40,185 nt of DNA from JAWXCB01 sp034440455 (GTDB taxonomy: Bacteria > Bacteroidota > Bacteroidia > Chitinophagales > CAIOSU01): the NCBI GenBank assembly GCA_034440455.1, contig JAWXCB010000030.1, forward strand, positions 1 through 40,185, written 5' to 3'. Positions 8,501 through 17,390 of this stretch are shown here, in pieces (the first letter of the stretch is position 1; each line of letters starts with the position of its first letter). The notes beneath the pieces were generated by a model. That model was not told the origin of the DNA. It worked only from the letters and a program-made list of their open reading frames with translations, and did no database searches. Made by a program: the position numbers and the translations under genes.

Positions 8501-10919
8501 TTCTGCAACGCTCATCAAGCCGCATGAGGAAAGCGATTTGCCGCTTACCGTTGCGCATGGATTCAAGTCCATCGCTCTTGAAGATGCTTCCACAAAAATA
8601 CCCGTGCAGATTTTTGCCGAGAAACAAGCGCGCAGCAAAACGCAGCAGAAGGTGAAAGTGAAAGCTGCGCCCAATTCAAAGATTACGCTCGCTGCGGTGG
8701 ATGAAGGTATTCTCGCAGTCACGGGATTTTCAACGCCCGACCCGCATAAATTCTTTTATCAAAAACGGGCGCTCGAAGTGGAATCGTTTGACCTTTATCC
8801 TTTGCTGTTTCCCGAAGTGAAAGGCAGCATCTCGGTGATTTCAAGCACGGGCGGTGACGGTGAATTGGCGAAGCGACTGAATCCCGTGCAAAACAAGCGC
8901 GTGAAGTTGTTGTCGTATTGGAGCGGCATCACCGATGCGGATGGAAATGCCGAAGCGAATTTTGAATTTGCTGTGCCGCAGTTTTCAGGATTGATTCGCC
9001 TGATGGCTGTTGCTTACAAAAATGATGCGTTCGGTTCTGCGGAATCATTTATAACTATTGCTGACCCGCTTGTAGTAAGCGCTGCACTGCCGCGATTTCT
9101 TAGTCCGAAAGATACAGTGACTGTTCCCGTGATGCTGAGTAATACAACCGATAAAGATGCAATCATCACCGCATCAATCAAAACCGAAGGACCGCTGAAA
9201 GCAACAGGCGAAACGACAGTGGATGTTCCGATTAAAGCAAAATCGGAAAGCACTGCAACATTCAAACTGATTGCTGAATTGAATGTGGGCGAAGCAAAAG
9301 TGACAATTAAGGCGAGCGGCATGGGCGAAACATTTTCGGAAGTAACGGACATCAGCGTGCGTCCTACTTCGCCTTTGCAAAAAAGACATGGCGGTGGATT
9401 TATTGCCGCAAATTCAACGGGCAAGGTGAATATGGAAGTTGACAATTTCGTGAACACCGGCTATCAATTGGTAGTGAGCAAATCGCCCGTGCTTGAATTT
9501 GCCGACCACCTGAGCGAGTTAGTGCGCTATCCATACGGTTGCACGGAACAAACAGTATCAGCCGCTTTTCCGCAACTCTATTTTGCCGACCTCAGCGTGT
9601 TGTTTAATCAGGACACACTTGCGGCAAAAAATGCGAACAACAATATTATGGAAGCGATTAAGCGGCTCAAGTTGCGCCAGTTGTACAACGGAGGATTCTC
9701 GCTGTGGGATGGTTATGGCAACGAGCAATGGTGGGCTTCGGTGTATGCAACACACTTTCTGCTGGAAGCGCGCAAAGCGGGCTTTGAGGTTGACAAGTCG
9801 GTGATTGACTACGCGCTGAATTATATTGAATTTCGCCTGAAGAAAAGAGAATGGATTCCGTATTGGTATAATCGCGACCAAAACCGCAAAATCGCTCCGC
9901 GAGAAGTGGCGTATGGATTATTTGTGCTTTCGCTTGCAGGTCGTCCGCAGGCGAATACGATGAATTATTACAAATCAAACAGCAGCCAACTCACAGCCGA
10001 CAGCCGCTACATGCTCGCAGCAGCGTTTGCGCTTGCGGGAGGTAAAAATGCGTTTTATGATTTGCTGCCAAACGGCTTGGGAGGTGAAGTTTCCAATACA
10101 GAAACAGGAGGCAGCTTCGCATCTTCTTTGCGTGATGAAGCAATCAGTCTTTACGTGCTGCTCGAAGTTGACCCCGACAATGCGCAAATTCCGCTGATGG
10201 CGAAACACGTTTCAGAAGAATTAAAAAAGAATCGCTGGTACAGCACACAGGAACGCGCATTCAGCTTTTTATCACTTGGAAAACTTGCGCGTAAGGCAAA
10301 CCAGAGCAACGTAACTGCAACAATAAAAGTGAATGGAAAAGTTGTGGGCGAATTCAAAGACAAACCCGTGCGCCTCACCGACAAAAAGCTGGGCAGTCCC
10401 GCAGCAGAAATCTCGGTGAGCGGCAACGGCAATCTGTATTACTTCTGGCAATCAGAAGGGCTTACGCCTGATGGAAGCTATAAGCAGGAAGACAGTTATA
10501 TCAAAGTGCGCAAAGCGTTTTATGACCGCTTCGGCAACCCGATAAAGACAAATAGTTTTAAGCAAAACGATTTAATCATCGTGCAACTCACGCTGCAAAA
10601 CTCCTACAACACCAGCGTTGAAAATATTGTAATCACCGACATGCTGCCAGCAGGTTTTGAAATCGAAAACCCGCGCACACAGGAAATTCCCGGGATGCAA
10701 TGGATAAAGAACGCAACGCATCCCACAGCGCTTGATGTGCGTGATGACCGCATCAATTACTTCGTTGACCTGTGGAATGCAAATCCGCAGTATTACTACT
10801 ATGCCGTGCGGGCAGTGTCACCGGGCATCTATCAAATGGGACCCGTAAGCGCGGATGCGATGTATAATGGAGAGTATCACTCTTACAATGGGGCGGGAGT
10901 GGTGAGGGTGGTGAGGTGA
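5517..10919 (+). CDS. Bacterial alpha-2-macroglobulin (MG2) family lipoprotein
   Basis: A giant 1800-residue periplasmic protease-trap protein. It has a lipoprotein signal with lipobox LLSAC (Cys18), so it is membrane-anchored. Successive macroglobulin domains follow, including the MG2 hallmark DAFVYLERDIYRPGEKINMS and the Ala/Val-rich A2M core (SYWSGITDADGNA, PQFSGLIRLMAVA). The thioester motif YGCTEQ is intact with Cys1342 and Gln1345, so it should be able to bind attacking proteases covalently. The toroid (TED) domain after it contains GGFSLWDGYG. The C-terminus carries the receptor-like bacterial MG10 segment. It is divergently transcribed from pbpC. The bacterial family is thought to protect the envelope from host or competitor proteases when the wall is breached. 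Confidence 0.95.
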   Translation: MRNSIFLLLAATALLSACKNKSQLTLSETSFKEEVSLLENLSFTFNKDLAPDSLLYQWDATQYIKFEPPIPGKFSWTNASVLTFSPESPLIPATSYKATFTDDLTKYAKQFSAKDLKEVLFKTPDTKLESALARWAMNEQDPLKTSAYIDLYFNYRINPAKLNEALAIEEGGTKYAFTLITSSSESKLTASVTGLKVEDRDYAFTVKIAPGILPERGVNATKDRIEASVELPSALALFINNIESEHDGAEGHIRLFTSQQPDTSKLLSFLSIEPKVKFKTEFTGDGLMITSEEFQLTQAYTIVVKQGFKGKLGGSLRDEYNTQVSFGQLQPSISFASRKAIYLSREGNKNVQIKIVGVLKVNVTISKIYENNLIASRNGYRGRNYYYDEEYGHEYEYDGYNYADYSMGDVIYESEIETKYLAKKGSASLFNFNFEDKLPEFKGIYYITIRSKDQYWLSEGRFVSLSDIGLIAKEGSDKVSVFVNSLKSAESLGNVSVSLYGNNNQLVSTAVTNPDGYAELPLKKNEFSGFKPALITARNGSDFNYMLFNNTHVETSRFEVGGKNSNVTGLDAFVYLERDIYRPGEKINMSVVVRDRKWNVPAEVPLKIKLLQPNGKELKVIRKNVNEQGSLESAFELSPAAITGSYHFEIYTANDILLTTKNVLVEEFMPDRIKVTADMNKEFYKPGDTAVLNINVMNYFGPPAADRNYEVEQQLKVKNFYSKKYPRYNYWISNRNEMFQRALRQGATDSEGNVKEEFAIDAGYDNMGLLQTDFFITVFDENGRPVSKKLSADIVTQDVFYGIGYTGYYYHATKNTIKYPLIALDKNGNVQNNVQAKVVVIKHEYHTVLSRYGNYYRYDSQREDKVVVDKVVVLNGETSSFSFTPATSGNYEIRVMKPGASSYYVADEFYCYGWGDITNTSFEVNNEGNIDIDLDKEKYAIGETAKLLFKAPFNGKMLVTVESDKVLEHFWLQTDKRSATASVSLKADYLPNVYVSATLIKPHEESDLPLTVAHGFKSIALEDASTKIPVQIFAEKQARSKTQQKVKVKAAPNSKITLAAVDEGILAVTGFSTPDPHKFFYQKRALEVESFDLYPLLFPEVKGSISVISSTGGDGELAKRLNPVQNKRVKLLSYWSGITDADGNAEANFEFAVPQFSGLIRLMAVAYKNDAFGSAESFITIADPLVVSAALPRFLSPKDTVTVPVMLSNTTDKDAIITASIKTEGPLKATGETTVDVPIKAKSESTATFKLIAELNVGEAKVTIKASGMGETFSEVTDISVRPTSPLQKRHGGGFIAANSTGKVNMEVDNFVNTGYQLVVSKSPVLEFADHLSELVRYPYGCTEQTVSAAFPQLYFADLSVLFNQDTLAAKNANNNIMEAIKRLKLRQLYNGGFSLWDGYGNEQWWASVYATHFLLEARKAGFEVDKSVIDYALNYIEFRLKKREWIPYWYNRDQNRKIAPREVAYGLFVLSLAGRPQANTMNYYKSNSSQLTADSRYMLAAAFALAGGKNAFYDLLPNGLGGEVSNTETGGSFASSLRDEAISLYVLLEVDPDNAQIPLMAKHVSEELKKNRWYSTQERAFSFLSLGKLARKANQSNVTATIKVNGKVVGEFKDKPVRLTDKKLGSPAAEISVSGNGNLYYFWQSEGLTPDGSYKQEDSYIKVRKAFYDRFGNPIKTNSFKQNDLIIVQLTLQNSYNTSVENIVITDMLPAGFEIENPRTQEIPGMQWIKNATHPTALDVRDDRINYFVDLWNANPQYYYYAVRAVSPGIYQMGPVSADAMYNGEYHSYNGAGVVRVVR

Positions 10920-10936
10920 TTTGATAATTCGGCTTG

Positions 10937-10962
10937 TCTGCCGAAGCTTTAGCGAAGGCAGA
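10937..10962. repeat. Short dispersed inverted repeat after the macroglobulin gene
   Basis: TCTGCC at 10937-10942 and GGCAGA at 10957-10962 are inverted arms around GAAGCTTTAGCGAA. The unit sits in the 63 bp between two convergent genes. Its reverse-strand translation (FAKASADK) is one I recognise as recurring in intergenic DNA of many bacteria, so I treat it as a dispersed repeat that might also fold at the 3' end of transcripts. Confidence 0.4.
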
Positions 10963-10982
10963 TGATTCGCCCTGATACTTGC

Positions 10983-13598
10983 TTAGTGAATAGTTGAAAT
11001 CCAACTATTATTCACATCTCCAATTTTCACACCGATGAAATCTTGTTCGGTTTGATTAGAAGTGAGGTTATTGTAGGTTCTTGTTTTAAGAAATGAAAAT
11101 GGATTTTGCTCATCTGTGAATCCGCTTACAAATTCCCATAACCTGCTGTTTGTGGGAGGAAATTTTGCGAGATTGTTCAACACCACGATTCTCACTAAAG
11201 GAATGTCGCCAGTGGTTACATTGGCTAAGTTGTTGGCATCTGCTGCAATGATTTTATAAGGCGAATTAAGCGGGGTGCCGCCCAGCACATGCCGTCTTAT
11301 CAGCGATATATCAACAGAAGTAATGCCATTATTGGTGGTAGTGTCATTGCTCTTTGAAGACGCAACAGTATAGCTGCCGCCTTGCGCCACAGTGAAGCTA
11401 TAAAGTCCGTCCGCACCAGTTACTATCGTATCGCTTTCCGTTCCTGAAAGAATTACAGAAACACCGGATACCGGAACATTTGTCTCTGTGAGGATAGCTC
11501 CTGAAATATTAAATGTGCAAACAGCAGGCGTATGCAGACATTGATAATCCTCACGCGAAAGCATCGTTAAATTTGCGCTGATTGCATAATTCTGAATGTA
11601 ATATTTTTCGCAGTTCAGCGGGTCTATTGAGCTACTGCTATTGCAATCAAATCCAAGATTGTTGACGCCTGAAATATTGCTTGCGCTAACCCAATAGATA
11701 ATTTTCCAATAGCTGTTTATATCAAATACAGAAGGATACGCTGCGCAACCTCCGCTGCAACGATTGCCATATCCGGCAAGAATGCGAAAAGTGTTGGAGG
11801 CGCTTCCGTAAAAATTTACGCCAACCATAAACTGCTGACCCTGCGGCAACGTGAAGTCGGGAGTTACACGCAACGTGATTGGAGTTGTTAAATTTGGCGA
11901 GAGCGATGCGCTTGTAATTATCGTATCTGCATATAGAATGGCATTCAGAATGTTCTCCTGATTATCAAGGTAAACGCCCGCTTCATCTACATAAATTAGA
12001 ATAACAATCGAGTCAGGCGTTCCGGTAACATTTTGATGCGTAAACAACACGTCAATGCTGTCTATCCTTACTTCATTTTCGCTGTATAAATATTGTTGCT
12101 GCGTATTGACATCTTCCAGCCAGTTGAACCGTGTAACAGCCCATTCCAATTTTCCCGAATTGCTTTGATTGGTTTCGCTGAAATTGGTGTTCAGCGTCCA
12201 TAAGCTGCGGGAATAGGTTCCTCCGGAAAGTTGCGTTGCCTGTTCGTCTGAAATATCATAATCAATATAAATGGCTGTTTCAACCGGGGAACAAACATCA
12301 TTCGTGCAGAGGTCAGCGTCATCGCAGTCAACGGGTTCGCTGTAACATTGTCCTACAACGCAGAAATCAGCGGTACAAGGGCTGCCATCGCTGCAATCCA
12401 GCGGTTGGTTCTCGCATCCTCCTGAACAATAATCAAGCGTACAGGGGTTGCCGTCATCGCAATCAACTGGAGTATAAAAACAATCAAAGCCGGTGCATAA
12501 ATTATTCGTGCAAGCATTGCCGTCATCGCAATCCAAAGGTTCATACATGCAACTACCCGCTTCGCACAAATCAAATGTGCAAGGGTCGCTGTCAGCGCAA
12601 GCTGTTGAACATGCGCTTGCCACGCAACCCAATGAACTAAGCAGCGTAATGCGCGCAGATGAATTCACTGCTGCCTCCATGCGGTCTTGCTGGTTTGGTG
12701 TGAAGCGGTCAGTAGAGCCGCAGTAGCTCATGTAGTTGTAGCGCGAATTCGCAAAAACACCCGAAACAGAACATGGATTTGATGCGCCACAATCGCCCCG
12801 CTTGTGCGGTGGCGTATCACAAATTTGGTCGCCTTCTAAAGAGCAATCAGTATTTGATGGACAGGATGCGCCATCATTATCGCCATCAAATGTATGCGCA
12901 AGGTCAAAGGCATGACCCATTTCATGCGTTAGTACTTTGCTGTTATTAGTCATGTAAGCAGCCTCCATCACTGCGCCTTCCAAAGTATAAGTTGTAGGAT
13001 AATATGCGTATCCCGCCACAGGACCGTAGATGCCGTGAACTACCCAAATGTTATAATAATCAGCGCGGGGCCAGATACTAAGCAGCTTCACTTCAAACTC
13101 GCTCGCGCCTCCTGAACCATCCCACTCAATTCCTTCCGAAGCAAAATTTGCATCAGAACTCCCGTTCACTCTGTTAATTCCCGTTGTTGGATTTCCACCA
13201 GGGTCGCGCGCGGCAAGGCAAAATTCAATGCCAATATCTAAACTGTTTCCAATGATGTTGCGAAAGCGGTCATTTAATCCGTCAATCGCGCCTTCAATCT
13301 GCGCAGTAGAAATGTTTGAGCCTGACCCTTCCGGCTCACCCAAATGAATCACATGCACTACAACAGGAATGGGATAAACAACAATTCCTCCACGCTGTGT
13401 TGACTGCGCAATTATTCTGTTTTTGATTTCTAATTCAAGCGCGGTTGACTCATTCCGGTATTGGGGATGGTTCAAAATGAGTTTTTCATTCACCTCTTTT
13501 GTTCCGCAGGTTTGGGCAAATAAACGACCCGGCAGAATGAGTATTGGAAAAGATAAAAGCAACCAAAGCAGCAGCCGAAAACTTTCACATTTCTTCAT
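10983..13598 (-). CDS. Secreted M43 (pappalysin/cytophagalysin-like) zinc metalloprotease with Cys-rich repeats and dockerin-like tail
   Basis: An 871-residue exported protease. It has a signal peptide to about residue 29 (RLFAQ). The metzincin zinc site is HEMGHAFDLAH (His225, Glu226, His229, His235), with the Met-turn region YNYMSYCG and FTPNQ, typical of the M43 family. Residues about 335-436 hold five tandem units of the form DCxDGxxCTxDxC, a disulfide- and Asp-rich module that could bind calcium. A beta domain follows, then a carboxypeptidase-regulatory-like fold (ISGAILTETNVPVSGVSV) and a dockerin-like pair (VDISLIRRHVLGGTPLNSPY ... DFIGVKIGDVN). No classical T9SS sorting tail is seen, so the route to the outside is uncertain. 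It converges with the macroglobulin gene and is monocistronic. Confidence 0.88.
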   Translation of the reverse strand: MKKCESFRLLLWLLLSFPILILPGRLFAQTCGTKEVNEKLILNHPQYRNESTALELEIKNRIIAQSTQRGGIVVYPIPVVVHVIHLGEPEGSGSNISTAQIEGAIDGLNDRFRNIIGNSLDIGIEFCLAARDPGGNPTTGINRVNGSSDANFASEGIEWDGSGGASEFEVKLLSIWPRADYYNIWVVHGIYGPVAGYAYYPTTYTLEGAVMEAAYMTNNSKVLTHEMGHAFDLAHTFDGDNDGASCPSNTDCSLEGDQICDTPPHKRGDCGASNPCSVSGVFANSRYNYMSYCGSTDRFTPNQQDRMEAAVNSSARITLLSSLGCVASACSTACADSDPCTFDLCEAGSCMYEPLDCDDGNACTNNLCTGFDCFYTPVDCDDGNPCTLDYCSGGCENQPLDCSDGSPCTADFCVVGQCYSEPVDCDDADLCTNDVCSPVETAIYIDYDISDEQATQLSGGTYSRSLWTLNTNFSETNQSNSGKLEWAVTRFNWLEDVNTQQQYLYSENEVRIDSIDVLFTHQNVTGTPDSIVILIYVDEAGVYLDNQENILNAILYADTIITSASLSPNLTTPITLRVTPDFTLPQGQQFMVGVNFYGSASNTFRILAGYGNRCSGGCAAYPSVFDINSYWKIIYWVSASNISGVNNLGFDCNSSSSIDPLNCEKYYIQNYAISANLTMLSREDYQCLHTPAVCTFNISGAILTETNVPVSGVSVILSGTESDTIVTGADGLYSFTVAQGGSYTVASSKSNDTTTNNGITSVDISLIRRHVLGGTPLNSPYKIIAADANNLANVTTGDIPLVRIVVLNNLAKFPPTNSRLWEFVSGFTDEQNPFSFLKTRTYNNLTSNQTEQDFIGVKIGDVNNSWISTIH

Positions 13599-13741
13599 AC
13601 GGTAAAGGTAATTTTCAAATCACAATGTACAGCGAATAAGCGGGAAATCAATGTGGAACGCCATATTAGGGAGAGAAATTGACAACAACCGAAACCGAAT
13701 CAACGGCTTTTTTTGGCTTAATTTTGTTTTCACTTCTTTCC

Positions 13742-14146
13742 ATGAAAAAAACACACATTGCCGCGTTGATTCTCATTGTAATCTCTATTGGAGTAATCAT
13801 TTCAATGACCAGCGATTTCAGCAGTTGGGAAACGTTTGCAACCGCGCAGGAAGCAGAGGGAAAAGAGTTTCATATTGTTGGCGAACTCGCGCGAAAGGAA
13901 GATATTTTGTATGAACCCGAAAAAGACCCCAACTATTTCGCCTTTTACATGACAGATAAATCAGGCGAGGAGCGCAAAGTAGTTTTTCAGGGCGCAAAGC
14001 CGCAGGATTTTGAACGCTCGGAAGAAATTGTGCTCACCGGAAAAATGGAAGGCGAGGAATTTCACGCCTCTAAAATTTTGATGAAGTGCCCCTCCAAATA
14101 TATCAATGATGAACTGGAAGTAAAAGCAGTGGCTGCTGAAAATTGA
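13742..14146 (+). CDS. ccmE: Cytochrome c maturation protein CcmE, Cys-type haem site
   Basis: A periplasmic haem chaperone that carries haem from CcmC to the CcmF ligase. It has 134 residues from ATG 13742, with an N-terminal anchor (HIAALILIVISIGVIISM) and an OB-fold. The usual HxxxY haem site is replaced by KCPSKY, with Cys116 and Tyr120. CxxxY variants of CcmE are known in some archaea and deltaproteobacteria. An upstream in-frame start at 13679 is possible, but the anchor begins naturally at 13742. Its TGA overlaps the ATG of ccmF (TGATG), so the two are translationally coupled. ccmABCD are not in the window: the gene upstream runs the other way. Confidence 0.88.
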   Translation: MKKTHIAALILIVISIGVIISMTSDFSSWETFATAQEAEGKEFHIVGELARKEDILYEPEKDPNYFAFYMTDKSGEERKVVFQGAKPQDFERSEEIVLTGKMEGEEFHASKILMKCPSKYINDELEVKAVAAEN

Positions 14147-16599
14147 TGGACATACAATACACCGGTGAGCATCTGCTTCCCGGACAAATCGGAAGACTCT
14201 CAATCATCATCGCGTTTGTTTTTGCGCTCACGGCTTGCGTAGCTTATTTTATTTCCGCTACGCGCGATGAGTTGTCGGCTGCTTCGTGGAAGCGCGTTGG
14301 AAGAATGGCGTTTTTCGCGCATGGCGCAGCGATTCTCGGCATTGTGGCCTCCCTGTTTTACATCATCTTCAATCACTATTTTGAATATCAATATGCGTGG
14401 CAACATTCATCACGCGCACTACCCACGAAATATATCCTTTCGTGTTTTTGGGAAGGTCAGGAAGGAAGTTTTCTGCTGTGGTCGTTCTGGCATGTTGTTC
14501 TTGGTGTGGTGTTGATTTTTCGCTCAGGCAAATGGGAAGCGCCAGTGCTTGCAGTGATTGCCATTACGCAGGCGTTTCTCGGCTCCATGTTGCTGGGCAT
14601 ATATGTGGGCGATTACAAAATCGGCAGCAATCCTTTTTTGCTGCTGCGGCAAACGATGGATGCGCCCATCTTCGCGCAGGGAAATTATTTGCAGTTCATC
14701 GAAGATGGCAACGGGCTGAATCCGCTGTTACAGAATTATTGGATGACGATTCATCCGCCAACATTATTTCTTGGTTTCGCAGCTACGATAGTTCCATTCG
14801 CATTTGTAATTGCATCGCTGTGGAAGAAAGATTACACCGGCTGGGTTGGGCAAACATTATCCTGGAGCATCTTCGCTTCAATGGTGCTGGGAGTTGGCAT
14901 TTTGATGGGTGGCGCATGGGCGTATGAATCGCTTACGTTTGGCGGCTTTTGGGCGTGGGACCCGGTGGAAAATGCTTCGCTGGTGCCATGGCTCATACTC
15001 CTTGCTGGGTTGCACGGGCTGCTGATTTACAAACACACGGGCAGAGCATTGCGATTAACCTACGGATTATTCATCCTCACATTTTTATTTATCCTCTATT
15101 CAACATTCCTTACGCGCAGCGGAATCCTTGGCGATACATCTGTTCACTCGTTTACTGACCTCGGCATGTCAGGGCAGTTATTGTTTTTTATGTTGTTTTT
15201 TGTCTTGCTCTCAATGGCGTTTCTTGTGAAAGACTGGAAAAAAATTCCTTCAATTCATGAAGAAGAAAAACTCGCATCACGTGAATTCTGGTTGTTTATT
15301 GGAGCGCTCATACTAACGCTGTCAGCGCTTCAAATTACTTTCACCACTTCCATTCCGGTGTGGAATAAGTTCTTGGTGTTGTTCCGAAAAATTCCCGGGT
15401 TAAGTGATTTTATTCAAAAAGATTTAGCTCCACCTGTTGATGTGGCTGGTCACTACAACGGCATTCAGGTGTGGATTGCAATTATTATCGCGCTACTTTC
15501 TGCTATGGTGCAGTTTCTGCGCTATAAAAATTCCGACACGACAAAATTTTTCAAAGCGCTCATCATTCCTGCCGTAATTGCAGTTGTGCTAACCGTAGTG
15601 ATTGTAATCGCGTTGGAAATTTATCCTCCGCAATATGTATTGCTGCTGTTCGCATCATTGTTTTCCATAGCTGCAAACTTTAATTATTTGCTTGTTGTGC
15701 TGAAAGGAAAGCTGAATGTGGGCGGAGCATCCGTTGCGCATGTCGGCTTCGGGTTGATTCTTGTCGGTGCATTAATTCCCAACTATACGCAGCGCGTAAT
15801 TTCTATTAATAACGAAGTGGATTTCGGAAATTCCTTTGATGAAAAAAATAAGCGCGAAAATATTTTGCTGCGCAAAGGAAAGCCGGTGCTGATGCATGAT
15901 TACATGGTGACGTATAAAGCCGATTCTGTTTCGGGCGCTGATAATTTTTATGTGGTGCAATATGCCCGCATCAATAAAGAAACAGGCGATGTACGCGAAG
16001 AATTCACCTTATATCCCAATGCGCAAATCAATCCGAAAATGGGACTGATTGCAAACCCCGACACGCGCCATTATTTCACAAAAGATATTTACACGCACGT
16101 TACTTCCGTGCCTGATAAAAAAGCAAGCGAAGAAGCGGAAGCAAATTTTGAGCGGGACACCGTTACCATTGGCGACACGTTTTATCTTGCAAAGGCATAT
16201 GCAGTGCTGGAAAGTTTAGTGCCGAATCCGCAGCATGAAAATTATCAGCCCGATGCAAACGACATTGCGGTGGGCGCAAGCATCAAACTCTATACGCTTG
16301 ATGGCAAAATTTTTGAATCAACTCCCATTTATCTCATTCGCGACAGAACCGCCAGCACAATTGAAGATGAAGTGAAAGAGTTAAGCGTTACGCTGCGCGT
16401 GGAGCGCATCTTGCCTGAAAAAGAACAAATCGTAATCGGCTACAAGCAAAAAGATTTGGACAACGACTTTATTATTATGAAGGCAATTGTATTTCCCTAC
16501 ATCAATATCTTGTGGCTTGGAAGCCTGATGATGGCATTCGGAATGCTCATCAGTTTGGTAAAAAGGTATCGTGATAATCTTCGTATTTTTCGCTCGTGA
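14146..16599 (+). CDS. ccmF: Cytochrome c haem lyase subunit CcmF
   Basis: An integral membrane haem ligase that attaches haem to apocytochrome c. It is about 817 residues with around 15 hydrophobic segments. The WWD-type tryptophan-rich motif is present as GGFWAWDPVENASLVPW, followed by HGLLIYKHTGRALRLTY and STFLTRSGILGDTSVHSF, all diagnostic of CcmF/CcsA. An extended periplasmic domain lies near the C-terminus (about residues 550-770), as in other Bacteroidota CcmF proteins. The start at ATG 14146 overlaps the ccmE stop by one base, and the stop overlaps the next gene's GTG by 4 bp. Confidence 0.94.
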   Translation: MDIQYTGEHLLPGQIGRLSIIIAFVFALTACVAYFISATRDELSAASWKRVGRMAFFAHGAAILGIVASLFYIIFNHYFEYQYAWQHSSRALPTKYILSCFWEGQEGSFLLWSFWHVVLGVVLIFRSGKWEAPVLAVIAITQAFLGSMLLGIYVGDYKIGSNPFLLLRQTMDAPIFAQGNYLQFIEDGNGLNPLLQNYWMTIHPPTLFLGFAATIVPFAFVIASLWKKDYTGWVGQTLSWSIFASMVLGVGILMGGAWAYESLTFGGFWAWDPVENASLVPWLILLAGLHGLLIYKHTGRALRLTYGLFILTFLFILYSTFLTRSGILGDTSVHSFTDLGMSGQLLFFMLFFVLLSMAFLVKDWKKIPSIHEEEKLASREFWLFIGALILTLSALQITFTTSIPVWNKFLVLFRKIPGLSDFIQKDLAPPVDVAGHYNGIQVWIAIIIALLSAMVQFLRYKNSDTTKFFKALIIPAVIAVVLTVVIVIALEIYPPQYVLLLFASLFSIAANFNYLLVVLKGKLNVGGASVAHVGFGLILVGALIPNYTQRVISINNEVDFGNSFDEKNKRENILLRKGKPVLMHDYMVTYKADSVSGADNFYVVQYARINKETGDVREEFTLYPNAQINPKMGLIANPDTRHYFTKDIYTHVTSVPDKKASEEAEANFERDTVTIGDTFYLAKAYAVLESLVPNPQHENYQPDANDIAVGASIKLYTLDGKIFESTPIYLIRDRTASTIEDEVKELSVTLRVERILPEKEQIVIGYKQKDLDNDFIIMKAIVFPYINILWLGSLMMAFGMLISLVKRYRDNLRIFRS

Positions 16600-17390
16600 C
16601 AAAACATGAAATAGTGGTGATTGGCGCAGGCAATGTTGCCTACCACCTCGCGCACCAGTTCAAAAATGCAGGACATTCCATTTTGCAAATTTTTAGCAGA
16701 ACTGAAGCTGCGGCTGAGTTTCTTGCTGAAGAAGTACAGGCTGCGTTTACCGATGATTTAGAAAAACTCAACACAGGCGCTTCGCTCTATGTGATGGCGG
16801 TGAATGATGATTCCCTTGAAGAATTGGCTGAAGAAATTTACCTGCCCGGGAAAATCGTTGTGCATACTTCGGCAATCGTGCCGATGGAAGCGCTGGAGCC
16901 TGTTTCAGAAAAATTTGGCGTGTTTTATCCGTTGCAAACAATGACCAAAGGACACGACCTTGATTTCAGCGAGATTCCCATTTTTATTGAAGCGGAAGAC
17001 GAGGAGGTGCGCAAAACTTTAGCACAACTTGCGGCAAGCATTTCCGGCAACGTGCAGGAAGCTGATTTCCAAAAAAGAAAAACACTGCACATTGCTGCCG
17101 TGTTCGCCAATAATTTCACCAACCATTTATATCACATTTCAGAAACGCTGCTGAAGTGCGAAGGCTTGCAACTTGAAATCCTACTGCCGCTGATAAAAGA
17201 AACCGTGCGCAAGATAAACAGGAACAATCCGTTTGATGTTCAAACGGGACCTGCTAAACGTGGCGACATGAAAACAGTGGAAGAACATTTGGAATACCTC
17301 AATGAATTTCCTGAGTTCAGGGAAATTTATTTAGTGCTCACCGAAAGCCTCATCAGCGCTTACAAAAAGCCGATACGAGATGATGAATAA
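16596..17390 (+). CDS. DUF2520 Rossmann-fold protein
   Basis: A 264-residue protein with an N-terminal NAD(P)-binding Rossmann fold (IVVIGAGNVAYHLAHQF, GxGxxA type) and a C-terminal helical DUF2520 domain (TLHIAAVFANNFTNHLY), the arrangement seen in pyrroline-5-carboxylate reductase and ketopantoate reductase relatives. The substrate is unknown. In Bacteroidota this family often sits beside maf and small phosphatase genes, as it does here. It starts at GTG 16596, overlapping the ccmF stop (GTGA), and its own stop lies 11 bp inside the UbiA gene, so it belongs to the coupled ccmE-to-maf chain. Confidence 0.85.
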   Translation: MTKHEIVVIGAGNVAYHLAHQFKNAGHSILQIFSRTEAAAEFLAEEVQAAFTDDLEKLNTGASLYVMAVNDDSLEELAEEIYLPGKIVVHTSAIVPMEALEPVSEKFGVFYPLQTMTKGHDLDFSEIPIFIEAEDEEVRKTLAQLAASISGNVQEADFQKRKTLHIAAVFANNFTNHLYHISETLLKCEGLQLEILLPLIKETVRKINRNNPFDVQTGPAKRGDMKTVEEHLEYLNEFPEFREIYLVLTESLISAYKKPIRDDE

